64,000 bases of DNA from Aeromonas diversa CDC 2478-85 (GCF_000819805.1 NZ_CDCE01000029.1:2833-66832), one strand, 5' to 3'; counted from the first letter of the stretch, positions 23,203-33,142 are shown. Notes: generated by a model from the letters alone, not told the origin. Translations and numbers: made by a program.

Positions 23203-24819
23203 ATGATACGTTTAACCGAACTTAAGCTGCCGCTCGATCACGAGGAAGGGGCGCTGCACGAGGCGATTGCCGCCAAGCTGGCCATTCCTGCCGGGCAGGT
23301 GCTCTCCTTTAGCCTGTTTAAACGTGGCTACGATGCTCGTAAGAAGAACAACATCCAGCTCATCTACACAGTGGATGTGGAGGTGGCCAACCCCGAGCCG
23401 CTGCTGGCCAAGTTCAAGAATGACCCCCAGGTGCGCCCGACCCCTGACATGGACTACAAGTTTGTGGCCAAGGCCCCTGACAACCTGCAAGAGCGCCCCC
23501 TGGTGATCGGTTTCGGTCCCTGTGGCCTGTTTGCCGGCCTGGTGCTGGCTCAGATGGGCTTTAACCCCATCATCGTCGAGCGCGGCAAGGAGGTGCGTGA
23601 GCGCACCAAGGACACCTTCGGTTTCTGGCGCAAGCGCACCCTGAACCCCGAGTCCAACGTGCAGTTTGGCGAGGGCGGGGCGGGCACCTTCTCCGATGGC
23701 AAGCTCTACAGCCAGGTCAAGGATCCCAACTTCTATGGCCGCAAGGTGATCACCGAGTTCGTCGAGGCGGGCGCCCCGGAGGAGATCCTCTATGTGAGCA
23801 AGCCCCACATCGGCACCTTCAAGCTGGTGACCATGATCGAGAAGATGCGGGCGAAAATCCTCGAGCTGGGCGGCGAGATCCGCTTTAGCACCCGGGTTGA
23901 CGACATCCACATGGAAGAGGGGCAGATAACCGGGGTAACCCTCTCCAATGGCGAGGAGATCAAGACGCGCCACGTGGTGCTCGCGGTCGGCCACAGCGCC
24001 CGTGACACCTTCGAGATGCTCTACGAGCGCGGCGTCTACATGGAGGCCAAGCCCTTCTCGGTCGGTTTTCGTATCGAGCACAAGCAGTCGATGATCGATG
24101 CCGCCCGCTTCGGGCCGAGCGCCGGCCACCCGATCCTGGGGGCCGCGGACTACAAGCTGGTGCACCACTGCAAGAATGGCCGCACCGTCTACAGCTTCTG
24201 CATGTGCCCGGGCGGCACTGTGGTGGCGGCCACCTCGGAAGAGGGGCGCGTGGTGACCAACGGCATGAGCCAATACTCGCGCGCCGAGCGCAACGCCAAC
24301 AGCGCCATCGTGGTCGGCATCTCGCCGGAGCAGGACTACCCCGGGGATCCCCTGGCGGGCATTCGTCTGCAGCGCGAGCTGGAGGCCAATGCCTATCGCC
24401 TCGGCGGCGAGACCTACGACGCGCCGGCCCAGAAGATCGGCGACTTCCTCAAGGGGCGTAAACCCGGCGAGCTGGGGGACGTGCAGCCCTCCTTCACCCC
24501 GGGGATTCATCTGACCGATCTCTCCAAGGCCCTGCCGGCCTTTGCCATCGAGGCGATCCGCGAGGCCATCCCCGCCTTCGATCGCCAGATCAAGGGCTTC
24601 GCTTCGGAAGACGGCTTGCTGACCGGGGTCGAGACCCGTACCTCCTCGCCCGTCTGCATCAAGCGCGGCAAGGATTACCAGAGCATCAACCTCAAGGGCT
24701 TCTACCCGGCCGGTGAAGGCGCCGGTTACGCGGGAGGCATCCTCTCGGCGGGGATCGACGGCATCAAGGTCGCCGAGGCGGTGGCCCTCGACATGCTGGC
24801 CAGCCTGCAGCAGGCGTAA
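23203..24819 (+). CDS. FAD-dependent oxidoreductase (COG2509-like)
   Basis: A 538-residue flavoprotein. After an N-terminal domain of about 95 residues comes the dinucleotide-binding VIGFGPCGLFAGLVLAQMGFNPIIVERG. Then come NVQFGEGGAGTFSDGKL, VLAVGHSARDTFEML, and the C-terminal FYPAGEGAGYAGGILSAGIDGIKVAEAV, which closes the FAD site. The pattern fits the widespread, uncharacterised FAD-dependent dehydrogenase group COG2509, not a known metabolic enzyme. I chose ATG 23203 because it starts the conserved MIRLTEL. It is a single gene ending at a strong terminator. Confidence 0.85.
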   Translation: MIRLTELKLPLDHEEGALHEAIAAKLAIPAGQVLSFSLFKRGYDARKKNNIQLIYTVDVEVANPEPLLAKFKNDPQVRPTPDMDYKFVAKAPDNLQERPLVIGFGPCGLFAGLVLAQMGFNPIIVERGKEVRERTKDTFGFWRKRTLNPESNVQFGEGGAGTFSDGKLYSQVKDPNFYGRKVITEFVEAGAPEEILYVSKPHIGTFKLVTMIEKMRAKILELGGEIRFSTRVDDIHMEEGQITGVTLSNGEEIKTRHVVLAVGHSARDTFEMLYERGVYMEAKPFSVGFRIEHKQSMIDAARFGPSAGHPILGAADYKLVHHCKNGRTVYSFCMCPGGTVVAATSEEGRVVTNGMSQYSRAERNANSAIVVGISPEQDYPGDPLAGIRLQRELEANAYRLGGETYDAPAQKIGDFLKGRKPGELGDVQPSFTPGIHLTDLSKALPAFAIEAIREAIPAFDRQIKGFASEDGLLTGVETRTSSPVCIKRGKDYQSINLKGFYPAGEGAGYAGGILSAGIDGIKVAEAVALDMLASLQQA

Positions 24820-24832
24820 GGCGTCAGGCAAG

Positions 24833-24860
24833 AAAAAAGAGCTCGTTTGAGCTCTTTTTT
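24833..24860. terminator. Bidirectional terminator
   Basis: AAAAAAGAGCTC - GTTT - GAGCTCTTTTTT between two convergent genes; U-runs on both strands. Confidence 0.9.
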
Positions 24861-24875
24861 ATGTGTGTGAAGGGG

Positions 24876-25664
24876 TCAGGGCGTGCGCGCGTTGAGCGCA
24901 TCGGCCAGGGGGCGTAGCAGATCCTCATCGTCCCAGTAGTGGGTATGGCTGGCCGGATTCCAGGCGCTGAATACGCCGCCGACATTGATCTCTCTATCGT
25001 TGATCCACTCATAACTGCTGCCGAGGGGGCGCAGCGGCCACCCCAGGGGATCGTCCCTGTCGTAGTAGTTATCCCAGATAAGGTCAGAGGGCTGCCGGGT
25101 AAAGCAGTGACGCTCCTCCAGGCCGCTGGTGAAAAGAGGGATGTTGCACCCCGTGGTGATGAGTCGCCTCAGAGAGGATAGGGCGCCAAAGGCCTCTTGC
25201 GGGGGCATGTGCTCGGGGGCGTTCGCAAACAGATATTGGCGATGCTGGGCGTCCCACAAATAGTTGGAGATCACCTGCGCCCCGAGGGAGTGGGCGAGGA
25301 TAACCACGGGGCAGGATCTCTGCCCACACGCCTCCCAGGCAGCCAGCAGGGCCTGGTGTAGTCTCCCCTGTACCGCCAGGTAGCTGGCCGGCTCCCGGTG
25401 GGCACTGAACTCCAGGCTACCCGCATCGCCGAGATAGTGCAGCAGAAATGTGCGGATCGGTGCGCTATCGAGTGCATAGCGCTGGGTCATCGCCTGCCAG
25501 AGGCTATCCTGAGGCGCTTGCAGCAGGGAGGCATAATCGACCGGATGAAACGCCACCCTTGACCAACGCGCCCCCATCAGTTTGCCAAGCCGCGCACCCA
25601 GCGCCTCCGCGCCACCCCCGTCACGGCCCATGCCGTGCAGTGTGATGAGGACAATCTCTTTCAT
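24876..25664 (-). CDS. Lipase-like alpha/beta hydrolase family protein
   Basis: A 262-residue protein that begins with IVLITLHGMGRDGGGAEALG (oxyanion-type strand-loop) and carries VVILAHSLGAQVISNYLWD, a G/A-x-S-x-G nucleophile elbow with Ser at about residue 125. The C-terminal His is probably in ASHTHYWDD, and this also resembles family members in which a late Trp-Asp-Asp follows the His. There is no signal peptide, so it is predicted cytosolic. I chose ATG 25664, with AAGGAGAG 5-11 nt upstream. The substrate is unknown; no operon partners. Confidence 0.7.
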   Translation of the reverse strand: MKEIVLITLHGMGRDGGGAEALGARLGKLMGARWSRVAFHPVDYASLLQAPQDSLWQAMTQRYALDSAPIRTFLLHYLGDAGSLEFSAHREPASYLAVQGRLHQALLAAWEACGQRSCPVVILAHSLGAQVISNYLWDAQHRQYLFANAPEHMPPQEAFGALSSLRRLITTGCNIPLFTSGLEERHCFTRQPSDLIWDNYYDRDDPLGWPLRPLGSSYEWINDREINVGGVFSAWNPASHTHYWDDEDLLRPLADALNARTP

Positions 25665-26217
25665 GTTCTCTCCTTCGGCGGGTGTCGCACATGCGGTGAT
25701 ACAAAATCGCGTGTCACTGGTATTATCCAGAGGACGGAGGTGTCTTCGGATTGCCGATATGTTGGTATCCGAGTGAATATATACACCCGATAGCATGAAC
25801 AATATCAAGTCTTAATAAAACGGATTTTAGAATGAGGTGTTGACTAGACACTATCCGTTTATATGTCAGCTTTATTGTGTTTCCGTCTAGCCCCCTTTGC
25901 GCAATAAGCTTCGCGATTTATTTATACCTCCCATAACCTGATGACCTGCCACACAAGAGTGGTATATAGCCGCCGTCAAGCGATGAGCCTTTTACTCTTG
26001 GATGGGGACATGAGCTTGCTCTTACCGGGGAAACGTACGTAGACGCCAATGTCGATGGTGCCCATCTGGCTTTGCATGCGTCATTATTTTCTCGTGTTTT
26101 TAACGAAAATGACAAAGGCGGGCCTCATGGGAAAGACAGTCAATAATTCCGGGTCACAGAAATGGGATTATCGGTGTTGTCGAGGGGGCTTGTTGAGATC
26201 GTCTTATTTGCTGCAAT
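25665..26217. other. Intergenic, no gene recognised
   Basis: About 550 bp, A+T-richer than its surroundings, between the hydrolase gene and the RidA-fusion terminator. Short frames on both strands lack ribosome sites and recognisable domains. It probably holds the hydrolase promoter near 25680-25800. No repeat or structured RNA was noticed. Confidence 0.5.
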
Positions 26218-26245
26218 AAAAAGACACCGGCGCAAGGCCGGTGTC
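26218..26245 (-). terminator. Terminator of the triple-RidA gene
   Basis: GACACCGGC/GCCGGTGTC 9-bp stem with a 5-nt loop, followed on the minus strand by TTTTTATTG, 13 nt after the stop. Confidence 0.85.
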
Positions 26246-26257
26246 CGGATGGTGTCC

Positions 26258-27523
26258 TCAGGCCTGGGGCGGGGTGCTCTCGGCGTTGGAGAGTACCGCA
26301 TCCATCTGGATCAGGGCGCCTTCCGGCAGCTCGGCGACGCCGATCACGGTGCGAGCCGGCAGGTAGTCGGGGAAGTAGCGGGTATAGATGGCGTTGACCG
26401 CCTCCAGATCCTCGATGTTCTTCAGATGGATGTTGATCTTGACGATGTCATCCATCACGTGACCAATGCTCTCGACGATCGCCTTGAGCTGGGTCAGGCA
26501 CTGGCCGGCCTGCTCCCTGACACACCCTGCCAGCACCTTGCCGGTGGCCGGATCGATGGGCAGTTGGCCGGCGATGTGGTTGTAGTGAGAGAAGGCGACA
26601 GTCTGGGTGTAGAGGGCACTGCGCGGCGCCAGATCCGTGTTACGGGGTCTGATCACCAGGCCGTGGCGATCCTCGACCAGTTGGGGCGGCGTGCCATCCC
26701 CGTGGGAGACAACCACGTCCATCTGTACCAGGGCATCCATGGGCAGGGCCGAGGTGCTGATGATGGAGCGAGCCGGCATATAAGCGGCGGCACGGGCGAT
26801 CCCTGAATCGGGGAAGAAGGTGGTGTAGACCTCGTTGACGGCCTCCAGATCGGCGAGGCTTTTGAGGTAGACGTTGACGCGCACGATGTCGTCGAAGGGA
26901 ACGTCGATGCTCTCCAGGATTGCCTTGATGTTCTTGAGGCACTGGGCTGCCTGGGCCTTGATGCCACCCTCGACCAGTTGGCCAGAGACCGGATCCAGCG
27001 GCAGCTGGGCCGAGACGTTGTTGTAGTGGGAGAAGGCCACCGTCTGGGTGGAGAAGGTGCTCTTGGGCGCGCGGTCGCTGTCGCGGGCCAGCTTGATCAG
27101 GGCGCAGGGGGCCTGGGGATGAGTCCCTTCGCCGTTGGAAATGATGGCGTCCATCTGTACCCGGGCCCCCAGCGGGAGGGCGGCAACGGCCAGCACGGAG
27201 CGGGTCGGCACATAGCCTGGGAAGAACTCGGTATAGACGGCGTTCACCGCCTCCAGATCCCCCATATCGCGCAGGAACAGGGTGATCTTGACCACATCGT
27301 CCATCACATGGCCGATGCTCTCGACGATGGCCTTGATATGGGTAAGGCACGCCCTGGCCTGAGCCTGGATATCCCCCTCGATCAGTTTGCCGGTAGCCAG
27401 GTCAACCGGCAGCTGGGCCGAGATGTTGTTGTAGTGGGAGAAGGCCACGCTCTGGGTGTAGGGACCCAGGTTCAGGGGAGCCTTGTCGGTATTTCTTGCC
27501 GCCTTGATGATAGTGCCACTCAT
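26258..27523 (-). CDS. Triple-domain RidA/YjgF fusion protein
   Basis: A 421-residue protein made of three tandem RidA/YjgF domains (about 1-135, 140-280, 287-421). Each has the family pattern 'S/G-Q-L-P-(V/L/I)-D', 'K-A-I-(V/L)-E-S-I', 'D-L-E-A-V-N' and a terminal 'Q-M-D'. The arginine that binds the substrate carboxylate in RidA deaminases (Arg105 in E. coli RidA) is kept in all three (R108, R252, R391). The RidA Glu120 position is Asp in all three (D125, D269, D408). Ordinary RidA is a 130-residue homotrimer with active sites between subunits, so this chain could fold as a complete trimer. The likely role is reactive enamine/imine hydrolysis, but the substrate is unknown. Monocistronic. 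Confidence 0.88.
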   Translation of the reverse strand: MSGTIIKAARNTDKAPLNLGPYTQSVAFSHYNNISAQLPVDLATGKLIEGDIQAQARACLTHIKAIVESIGHVMDDVVKITLFLRDMGDLEAVNAVYTEFFPGYVPTRSVLAVAALPLGARVQMDAIISNGEGTHPQAPCALIKLARDSDRAPKSTFSTQTVAFSHYNNVSAQLPLDPVSGQLVEGGIKAQAAQCLKNIKAILESIDVPFDDIVRVNVYLKSLADLEAVNEVYTTFFPDSGIARAAAYMPARSIISTSALPMDALVQMDVVVSHGDGTPPQLVEDRHGLVIRPRNTDLAPRSALYTQTVAFSHYNHIAGQLPIDPATGKVLAGCVREQAGQCLTQLKAIVESIGHVMDDIVKINIHLKNIEDLEAVNAIYTRYFPDYLPARTVIGVAELPEGALIQMDAVLSNAESTPPQA

Positions 27524-28322
27524 GGGAGTCGACCTCGCTATGGATTATAAGGTTCAGGGTTTCCCTATCGATTCTTATGAGGCCGTCATCGGAGTCATTG
27601 ATTGCTCAATGGTGACTCTGTGCTGCCGCTTATAGGGGGGGTGATAGGGGATATCGTTTCAGACAGGGGGGATTCTAGGAGTGGCCCGAAGCCGGATGCA
27701 AAACCAAAACCTATTTCTATGAGGCGTCTCAACGCTCTGAAATATCGTGCCATTGCTATTGATTTCAGGAGCGCTTGGCTATTTTTTAACGCCGGCAATG
27801 ATGGGCTGGCCCCAGCGCTGGGCAGCCGTCTTCGGCAAGTGTGAATGCCAGGTTAAAGAGGCATGGGCCAAGATTGGCGATGCATTTAGCCTGCATGGAT
27901 ATCTATTTTCTGGGTACAGGTCACCCCTTCTCAATCGGGGGGAAATATGCTAGCAGCGGCCCGTTGCTGGTCGCCTGGAATGGAAGCTGGAATATCATGC
28001 AGCACCACTGCATGTAATAAAGCGGCGAGGGGCTCTGGCCGGGCTAACTGAGGTGCAGTGGCCCGCCTTTATGCAATGAAATTGCAGCGCCGCAGTGGCG
28101 AAAGCCAAGCCAGGCTCTGCTTGTGTGTCACAACAGGGCCGCACGCGCTGAAGGGATGGTGTCATTATGATGCTGGCGAGGGCGGCACCCAGGAACAGGT
28201 CTATTTGATGGGTGAGCTCTGTTCGGGGCTGTATCGAGGCAGGGCTGGGCCGCGAGTTCCAAGGGGGGGATGGTTTTCGAAGGGGGCTCAGACGTTAACA
28301 GAATGGGCCCCCGGCAGTGGCT
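27524..28322. other. Long intergenic region, no gene recognised
   Basis: About 800 bp. Short frames at 27602-27844, 27747-27953 and 28058-28345 on the plus strand lack good ribosome sites and domains I recognise, and overlap each other. It may be degraded coding DNA. No repeat shared with the 3-4 kb region was noticed. Confidence 0.5.
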
Positions 28323-28853
28323 TCACACAGTGGCGCAGCCAATGACGCAGTAATCGGCACCGCTCGATTGCAATTCGTCACGATCGGGTGGGTTGTGCCA
28401 GTCGACCGGGCCGTTGAGGAAAAACCAGCGCAGGCGTGGCAGGAAGAGGTTGAACCACTCGTCCTGAAAGAACTCAAAACCCTGGTTCCACTCCGGATCA
28501 TCGGCCCAACCGGTTTGGAGGAAGTGCAGCCGGGTGCTCATCCCTTCGGGGACGAAGCGCAGGCAGACCTGGGTCTTCTGGTGGCGGATATGGGGTAGAT
28601 GGGGAGGGAAATTCCAGCTGAAGCTGAGCAGGTCATAGGGCATCACCGCCATCATGCGACACCCCTCAGTGCCGCGCAGGCCATGGGCGTCATGGGGACG
28701 AAAATAGATCTCGAAGGGGCCATTGGGCTCGGCGACGACCAAGCAGTCGGGGGCCAGAAAGCTGCGGATACCTTGCTCCGTGGTCCAGGCATTCCAGACT
28801 GCCTCGACCGGGGCAGGGATCAGAATACTTCCTTCCAGCTGCTTGTTTTCCAT
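28323..28853 (-). CDS. SRPBCC (START-like) domain protein
   Basis: A 176-residue protein of the SRPBCC/AHSA1 type: the first strand-helix reads GSILIPAPVEAVWNAWTTEQGIRSFLAPDC, followed by strands EIYFRPHDAHGLRGTEGCRMMAVMPYDLLSFSWNFPP and VCLRFVPEGMSTRLHFLQTGW. The C-terminal helix begins WNQGFEFFQDEWFN. These helix-grip proteins bind hydrophobic ligands; function unknown. I chose ATG 28853 with AGGAGGG upstream. A single gene. Confidence 0.82.
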   Translation of the reverse strand: MENKQLEGSILIPAPVEAVWNAWTTEQGIRSFLAPDCLVVAEPNGPFEIYFRPHDAHGLRGTEGCRMMAVMPYDLLSFSWNFPPHLPHIRHQKTQVCLRFVPEGMSTRLHFLQTGWADDPEWNQGFEFFQDEWFNLFLPRLRWFFLNGPVDWHNPPDRDELQSSGADYCVIGCATV

Positions 28854-29132
28854 CACGAACGCCCTCCTGGGTGAATGCCGTCGAGCCAGTATAGCCTCAT
28901 CTGCCTCCAATGGGGGAGGTTAAATCGTGATCACTCTACTGGTCCGATATCTTTGTCAGTAAGCGTAGTGGCTATGGGGAAGGTGAACCACCTCGACCAG
29001 TCACAGCCACCTCTTCGTTTCACCACCGCATATACCGCAATACGCAGAGCTGTTCAGCGGGGCAAGAGGCCGCTTGGTGTCGGTTTGGTTAAGCAACCTC
29101 TGGCGCCAGGTTAGCTCGGGGCCAGGATAGGG
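28854..29132. other. Intergenic region before the MscK-type gene terminator
   Basis: About 280 bp between the SRPBCC gene start and the terminator of the large channel gene. It should contain the SRPBCC promoter. No coding or structured feature is evident. Confidence 0.5.
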
Positions 29133-29155
29133 AAAGGCCCCATAAGGGGCCTTTT
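29133..29155. terminator. Terminator of the MscK/MscM-type gene
   Basis: AAGGCCCC - ATAA - GGGGCCTT hairpin, flanked by TTTTAAG on the plus strand and TTTCC on the minus strand, 10 nt past the stop. Confidence 0.7.
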
Positions 29156-29164
29156 AAGACAAGA

Positions 29165-32100
29165 TCAGGACGGGTCGCCCTTGCTCGCGGTGGCGGGGGG
29201 CAGGGCCGGGCGTGACTCTATCTTCTGCTCATCCCCCTTCATGTTCTTGATGTAGACATCCATCTGGTTGAAGGCGATCTCGATGCCGTGCTCCTTGAAG
29301 AGCAGGTCGATGCGACGGTTCAGCTCATCGATGGCGGGGTTTCTGTCTCCCAGCTCGCTGACGAAGAAGCGCAGCTCGTGATCCAGCGTGCTGGGACCGA
29401 AGGTGAGGAAGTAGACCAGAGGCTCTGGCTCCTTGAGCACCCGGCTGTTCTCCTGGGCGGCTTGCAGCAGTAGCTTGCGGGTCATCTCGAGATCCGAACC
29501 ATAGGCGACACCGACTCGCACAATCACACGGGTCACCGTATCGCTCAGAGACCAGTTGATCAGGCGCTCAGTCATCAACTGCTGGTTCGGGATGATCACC
29601 TCCTTGCGGTCGAAGTCGGTCAGGGTGGTGGCCCGGATCCGGATCTTCGAGACGGTGCCCGAGAAGGTACCTATGGTGACGGTATCGCCGATGCGTACCG
29701 GACGCTCGAACAGGATGATGATGCCCGAGACGAAGTTCGACACTATCTGCTGCATGCCGAAGCCGATACCGACCGACAGACCGGTGGCGACCCATTGCAG
29801 CTTGTCCCATTGCACCCCCATCAGGGAGAGGGAGACCAGCACACCCACGCTAATCAGCACATAGTTGAGCATGGTGGTGATGGCGTAGGCGGTGCCCTGG
29901 CCAAGGCGCAGGCGCGAGAGCACCAACACCTCGAGCAGACCCGGCAGGTTGCGGGCCAGCGACCAGGCGCCTCCCAGCATGAACAGACCGACCATGACGT
30001 CGCGCAGGCTCACCGGGAAGAGAACGGCATTGGTCCCTGTCCCTTCGCTCTTGTGCCACAGCACGATACCGTCGAGGTAGGAGAAGACCGCCACCAGATC
30101 GGACCAAAGCCAGTAGAAGGCAAAACCGAAGATGCCGAGCAGCACGATGCGGGTCAGACGCAGTGACTGCTGGCTCACATCTTCCAGATCCATCGGCTGC
30201 TCTTCGACCGTCTCTCCCCCTTCCGCATCTTCGGTCGCCTTGTGCTCGCGTTTGGCCACGGCTCGGCGCCAGGCCAGGCGGCGGGCCGCCAGCTCAAGAC
30301 CACGCAGGGCGGTGCGGTAGACCAGGCTCCACAGCAGCATCAGGTAGAAAGATTCGATCAGGCGACCGGTCAGCTTGAGCGCCGTGTAGTAGTAGCCTGC
30401 CACCACCAGCACGATCAGCGCGACCGGGGCCAACGCCAGGGCCAGGGCCAGCAGATTCTGCCCTAGGCTCGCTTCACCCTTGATGCGGGCACGGCTGATG
30501 GGGAAGACCAGGTAAGCGGTCAGCGCCAGCAGGGCGATGGTGAAGGCCTGCCCGATCACGTCGTTGGCCAGGGTGGAGGGCTCTACCGTGCCCTTGGTGG
30601 AGAGCATGATGAGGGGCAGCAAGGGGAGCCAGAGGTAGCGCATGCTGGCGTGCTTGGCCTGCAGATCTCGCTTGGGCTGGCGGAAGTGGCTCTCGCCGAT
30701 ACCGCCCGGTTGCATCACGTCGAGATAGAGGCCGAACACCAGGTAGCCGAGGGCCAGGTTCACCGTCATCACGAAGATGAGCTTGGGGCTGAGCAGTCCG
30801 CAGTAGGTGAGCAGCAGGCCGACGGCGCCTATGGTCAGGCTGCCGGGCAGGCGGGTGATCAGGGCCCACAGCAGCGCCTTGGGGGTGTGCCACTGGCTGT
30901 CCTGGCGGAAGCGGCCGAGGTCTTTGCGGATCTTCTCTTGCTTGTGTTGCAGCAAGGGACGCTTCCAGCGCAGCAGGGCGGCGAGGAGCAGCATGGGCAG
31001 GGCCAGCAGGGTCACCGGCAGCAGCATCTCGCCCCATTGGCTCCAGTCGGGGCGAAGAGCCCACTCGCTGGACTGTTTGAAGGCCAGGCCAGGCCAGGCG
31101 ATGAACCACTTGCCGTCGATGGGCTTGTTGCTGCTCACCCAGAAGATGTGTTGCTGCAGGGTGAACTCGATCTGGCTATAGACGCGCTGGATCTGTTGCT
31201 GGGTCAACTGCAGGCTGATGGCGGTGGTCAGCTGCGAATCGAGCTGACGGTTGAGCTGATCGAGCAGGGTAATGCGGGTATCCACCAGCTCACCCAGCTG
31301 GGCGCGGTCTTCGTCGGTGACGGGGTCGCCGCTCTGGGCGACCAGATTATCGATGTAGCTGCTCTTCTGGTAGAGCTGATCCCGCTGCTGGCTCAGCTCG
31401 AACTGGGCCAGGTGCAGATCGGCTATCTGCTCGGCCAGGTTCTTCACCAGCTGGGTCGGCGCACTCTCCAGCTGTTGGTAGAGCTGGTAGAGGATGCGTG
31501 ACAACAGCAGGTTGCCCTTGAGCATCTCCACCTGCTCGTTGAGGTTACGCTCCATCTGGGTGCCGCGATCCAGCCAGCTCTTGGCCTGCAGGTTCTTCTG
31601 CACCAGTTGGTTGAGGTTGCCGGTGGCGGCGATGAGCTGCTGGCTCAGCTGATGATTGAGCTCCTGCTCACGCTGCACCAGGGGGCTATTGTCGTTGGCG
31701 ACCAGCTCCCCGGTCTGCTCGGCGGTCTTCTCGGTCGCGCCCAGGCGCTTGGCGCTGATGCGCTCCTGCAGTACCTCCAGCCGTTGTTGTTCGGCGGAGA
31801 GTTTCAGGTTGACCAGGTCTCGTTGCTTGGTGGTGAACTCCTGGCGCTCGGTACGGCTGTCGAGCTCCTTTTGCAGTTGGGCAAGCTGTAGTTCGATGAG
31901 GGCCTGCTCTGCCTGCAGCTGCAACTTAGTAGCGGCGGAGACGTCGCCCCCGGTGAGCTGACCGCGGATATCCTGGCTGCGCTGGTAATCCCGGCTCATG
32001 GTGGCCTGGGCACGCTCCGGCAGGGTCTGCAACGAAGTAAGGCGACTGTTGATGGCGCCGAGCTGTTCCTGCAGGGTCTGCAGATTGGTCAGGGTCTCGC

Positions 32101-32482
32101 TCTGCAGGGCGTCGAGGCGCTCGAGGGGGAGCTTGTCATACTCCTTGGCCAGCGCTTCACGAGTCTTACCCTTGCCAAGGGCGGCCAGTTCGTTGGTGAC
32201 GGCCTTGAGTTGTGCCGGCAGCTCGCGCAGCTGCTGGGCACTCTCCTTGGCCTTGCTCTTGGCCTTGGTGATGGCATCGAGAGTACCGAGCGCCTCGTTC
32301 AGACGCTTCTGATCCTCTTGCTGGCCCACCGTCAGGGTTTCCTGCTTGGTGAACTCGTCGAGCTGACGCTGGATCTGGTTACGGGTTGGGGGCTCCTGAG
32401 CCTGTACCGCGGGCAGCGTCAGTATCAGACTGGTCAGGACCAGCAGCGTGGCCTTGAGCACTCCTTTCTTCATGGTTCGCAT
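29165..32482 (-). CDS. Large mechanosensitive channel (MscK/MscM type)
   Basis: A 1105-residue inner-membrane channel that opens under hypo-osmotic stress. Signal peptide (1-29, LLVLTSLILTLPAVQA), then a long periplasmic coiled-coil MscS-porin domain (about 30-480). A run of hydrophobic helices follows (about 490-860). The C-terminal MscS core contains LSLMGVQWDKLQWVATGLSVGIGFGMQQIVSNFVSGIIILFERPVRIGD, the pore-lining TM3 and beta domain of MscS. Length and order match both E. coli MscK (1120) and MscM/YjeP (1107), so I leave the symbol blank. ATG 32482 and 32473 are both possible. Confidence 0.9.
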   Translation of the reverse strand: MRTMKKGVLKATLLVLTSLILTLPAVQAQEPPTRNQIQRQLDEFTKQETLTVGQQEDQKRLNEALGTLDAITKAKSKAKESAQQLRELPAQLKAVTNELAALGKGKTREALAKEYDKLPLERLDALQSETLTNLQTLQEQLGAINSRLTSLQTLPERAQATMSRDYQRSQDIRGQLTGGDVSAATKLQLQAEQALIELQLAQLQKELDSRTERQEFTTKQRDLVNLKLSAEQQRLEVLQERISAKRLGATEKTAEQTGELVANDNSPLVQREQELNHQLSQQLIAATGNLNQLVQKNLQAKSWLDRGTQMERNLNEQVEMLKGNLLLSRILYQLYQQLESAPTQLVKNLAEQIADLHLAQFELSQQRDQLYQKSSYIDNLVAQSGDPVTDEDRAQLGELVDTRITLLDQLNRQLDSQLTTAISLQLTQQQIQRVYSQIEFTLQQHIFWVSSNKPIDGKWFIAWPGLAFKQSSEWALRPDWSQWGEMLLPVTLLALPMLLLAALLRWKRPLLQHKQEKIRKDLGRFRQDSQWHTPKALLWALITRLPGSLTIGAVGLLLTYCGLLSPKLIFVMTVNLALGYLVFGLYLDVMQPGGIGESHFRQPKRDLQAKHASMRYLWLPLLPLIMLSTKGTVEPSTLANDVIGQAFTIALLALTAYLVFPISRARIKGEASLGQNLLALALALAPVALIVLVVAGYYYTALKLTGRLIESFYLMLLWSLVYRTALRGLELAARRLAWRRAVAKREHKATEDAEGGETVEEQPMDLEDVSQQSLRLTRIVLLGIFGFAFYWLWSDLVAVFSYLDGIVLWHKSEGTGTNAVLFPVSLRDVMVGLFMLGGAWSLARNLPGLLEVLVLSRLRLGQGTAYAITTMLNYVLISVGVLVSLSLMGVQWDKLQWVATGLSVGIGFGMQQIVSNFVSGIIILFERPVRIGDTVTIGTFSGTVSKIRIRATTLTDFDRKEVIIPNQQLMTERLINWSLSDTVTRVIVRVGVAYGSDLEMTRKLLLQAAQENSRVLKEPEPLVYFLTFGPSTLDHELRFFVSELGDRNPAIDELNRRIDLLFKEHGIEIAFNQMDVYIKNMKGDEQKIESRPALPPATASKGDPS

Positions 32483-32572
32483 AGGGATTCCGGTATTGCC
32501 ATTGGGGTTGTGGATCGCTTGGGCGCGCGGATTCTATCACCGCCCAAGGGAGCGAGGCAGCGGGAGGACGAA

Positions 32573-32602
32573 AAAAAACCGGAGCCTCAAGGCTCCGGTT
32601 TT
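32573..32602. terminator. Terminator of the pts operon
   Basis: AACCGGAGCC - TCAA - GGCTCCGGTT perfect stem with T8 on the minus strand, 31 nt past crr. Confidence 0.9.
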
Positions 32603-32632
32603 CTGCACTCGACAACCGAGGTCGTCAGCGAC

Positions 32633-33142
32633 TTACTTCTTGATGCGGATAACCGGGGTTTCGCCCACGGTCACGGCGCCAGTCAGCTTGGTCAGCTCTT
32701 TGATCTCGTCCATGTTGGAGATGACGACCGGAGTCAGAGTTGACTTGGCCTTCTCTTCCAGCAGAGCCAGATCGAACTCGATGATCACGTCACCTTTCTT
32801 GACCTGTTGGCCTTCCTGAGCGATACGCTTGAAACCTTCGCCCTTCAGCTCGACGGTGTCGATACCGAAGTGGACGAACAGCTCGATGCCGCTGTCAGAT
32901 TCCAGAGAGAAGGCGTGGTTGGTCTCGAAAATCTTGCCGATAGTACCGTCGCACGGAGCAACCATCTTGTTGCCAGCCGGCTTGATGGCGATGCCGTCGC
33001 CTACGATCTTCTCGGCAAACACGACATCCGGTACATCTTCGATCGGTACGATTTCACCGGACAGAGGGGCAAAGATTTCGATGCCGCCGGTGTCGCTGCT
33101 GTCGTCGGAGACCAGTTTCTTCAGTTTGTCGAACAGACCCAT
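32633..33142 (-). CDS. crr: PTS glucose-specific EIIA component
   Basis: A 169-residue soluble phosphocarrier EIIA-Glc. The phosphorylated His is in [17 protein letters not shown], and a second active-site His (the E. coli His75 counterpart) precedes it in [10 protein letters not shown]. It passes phosphate from HPr to glucose permeases and, unphosphorylated, inhibits other sugar systems and tunes adenylate cyclase. It is the third gene of ptsH-ptsI-crr, 44 nt after ptsI, and ends at a strong terminator. Confidence 0.96.
   Translation of the reverse strand: MGLFDKLKKLVSDDSSDTGGIEIFAPLSGEIVPIEDVPDVVFAEKIVGDGIAIKPAGNKMVAPCDGTIGKIFETNHAFSLESDSGIELFVHFGIDTVELKGEGFKRIAQEGQQVKKGDVIIEFDLALLEEKAKSTLTPVVISNMDEIKELTKLTGAVTVGETPVIRIKK

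Noticed and set aside
23212..24831. 539-codon open frame opposite the COG2509-type flavoprotein gene
   Set aside because: Shadow of a gene with clear FAD-binding motifs; no start signal or motif of its own.
27602..28345. Three small plus-strand frames between the RidA-fusion and SRPBCC genes
   Set aside because: No ribosome sites or recognisable domains, and they overlap each other; treated as intergenic.
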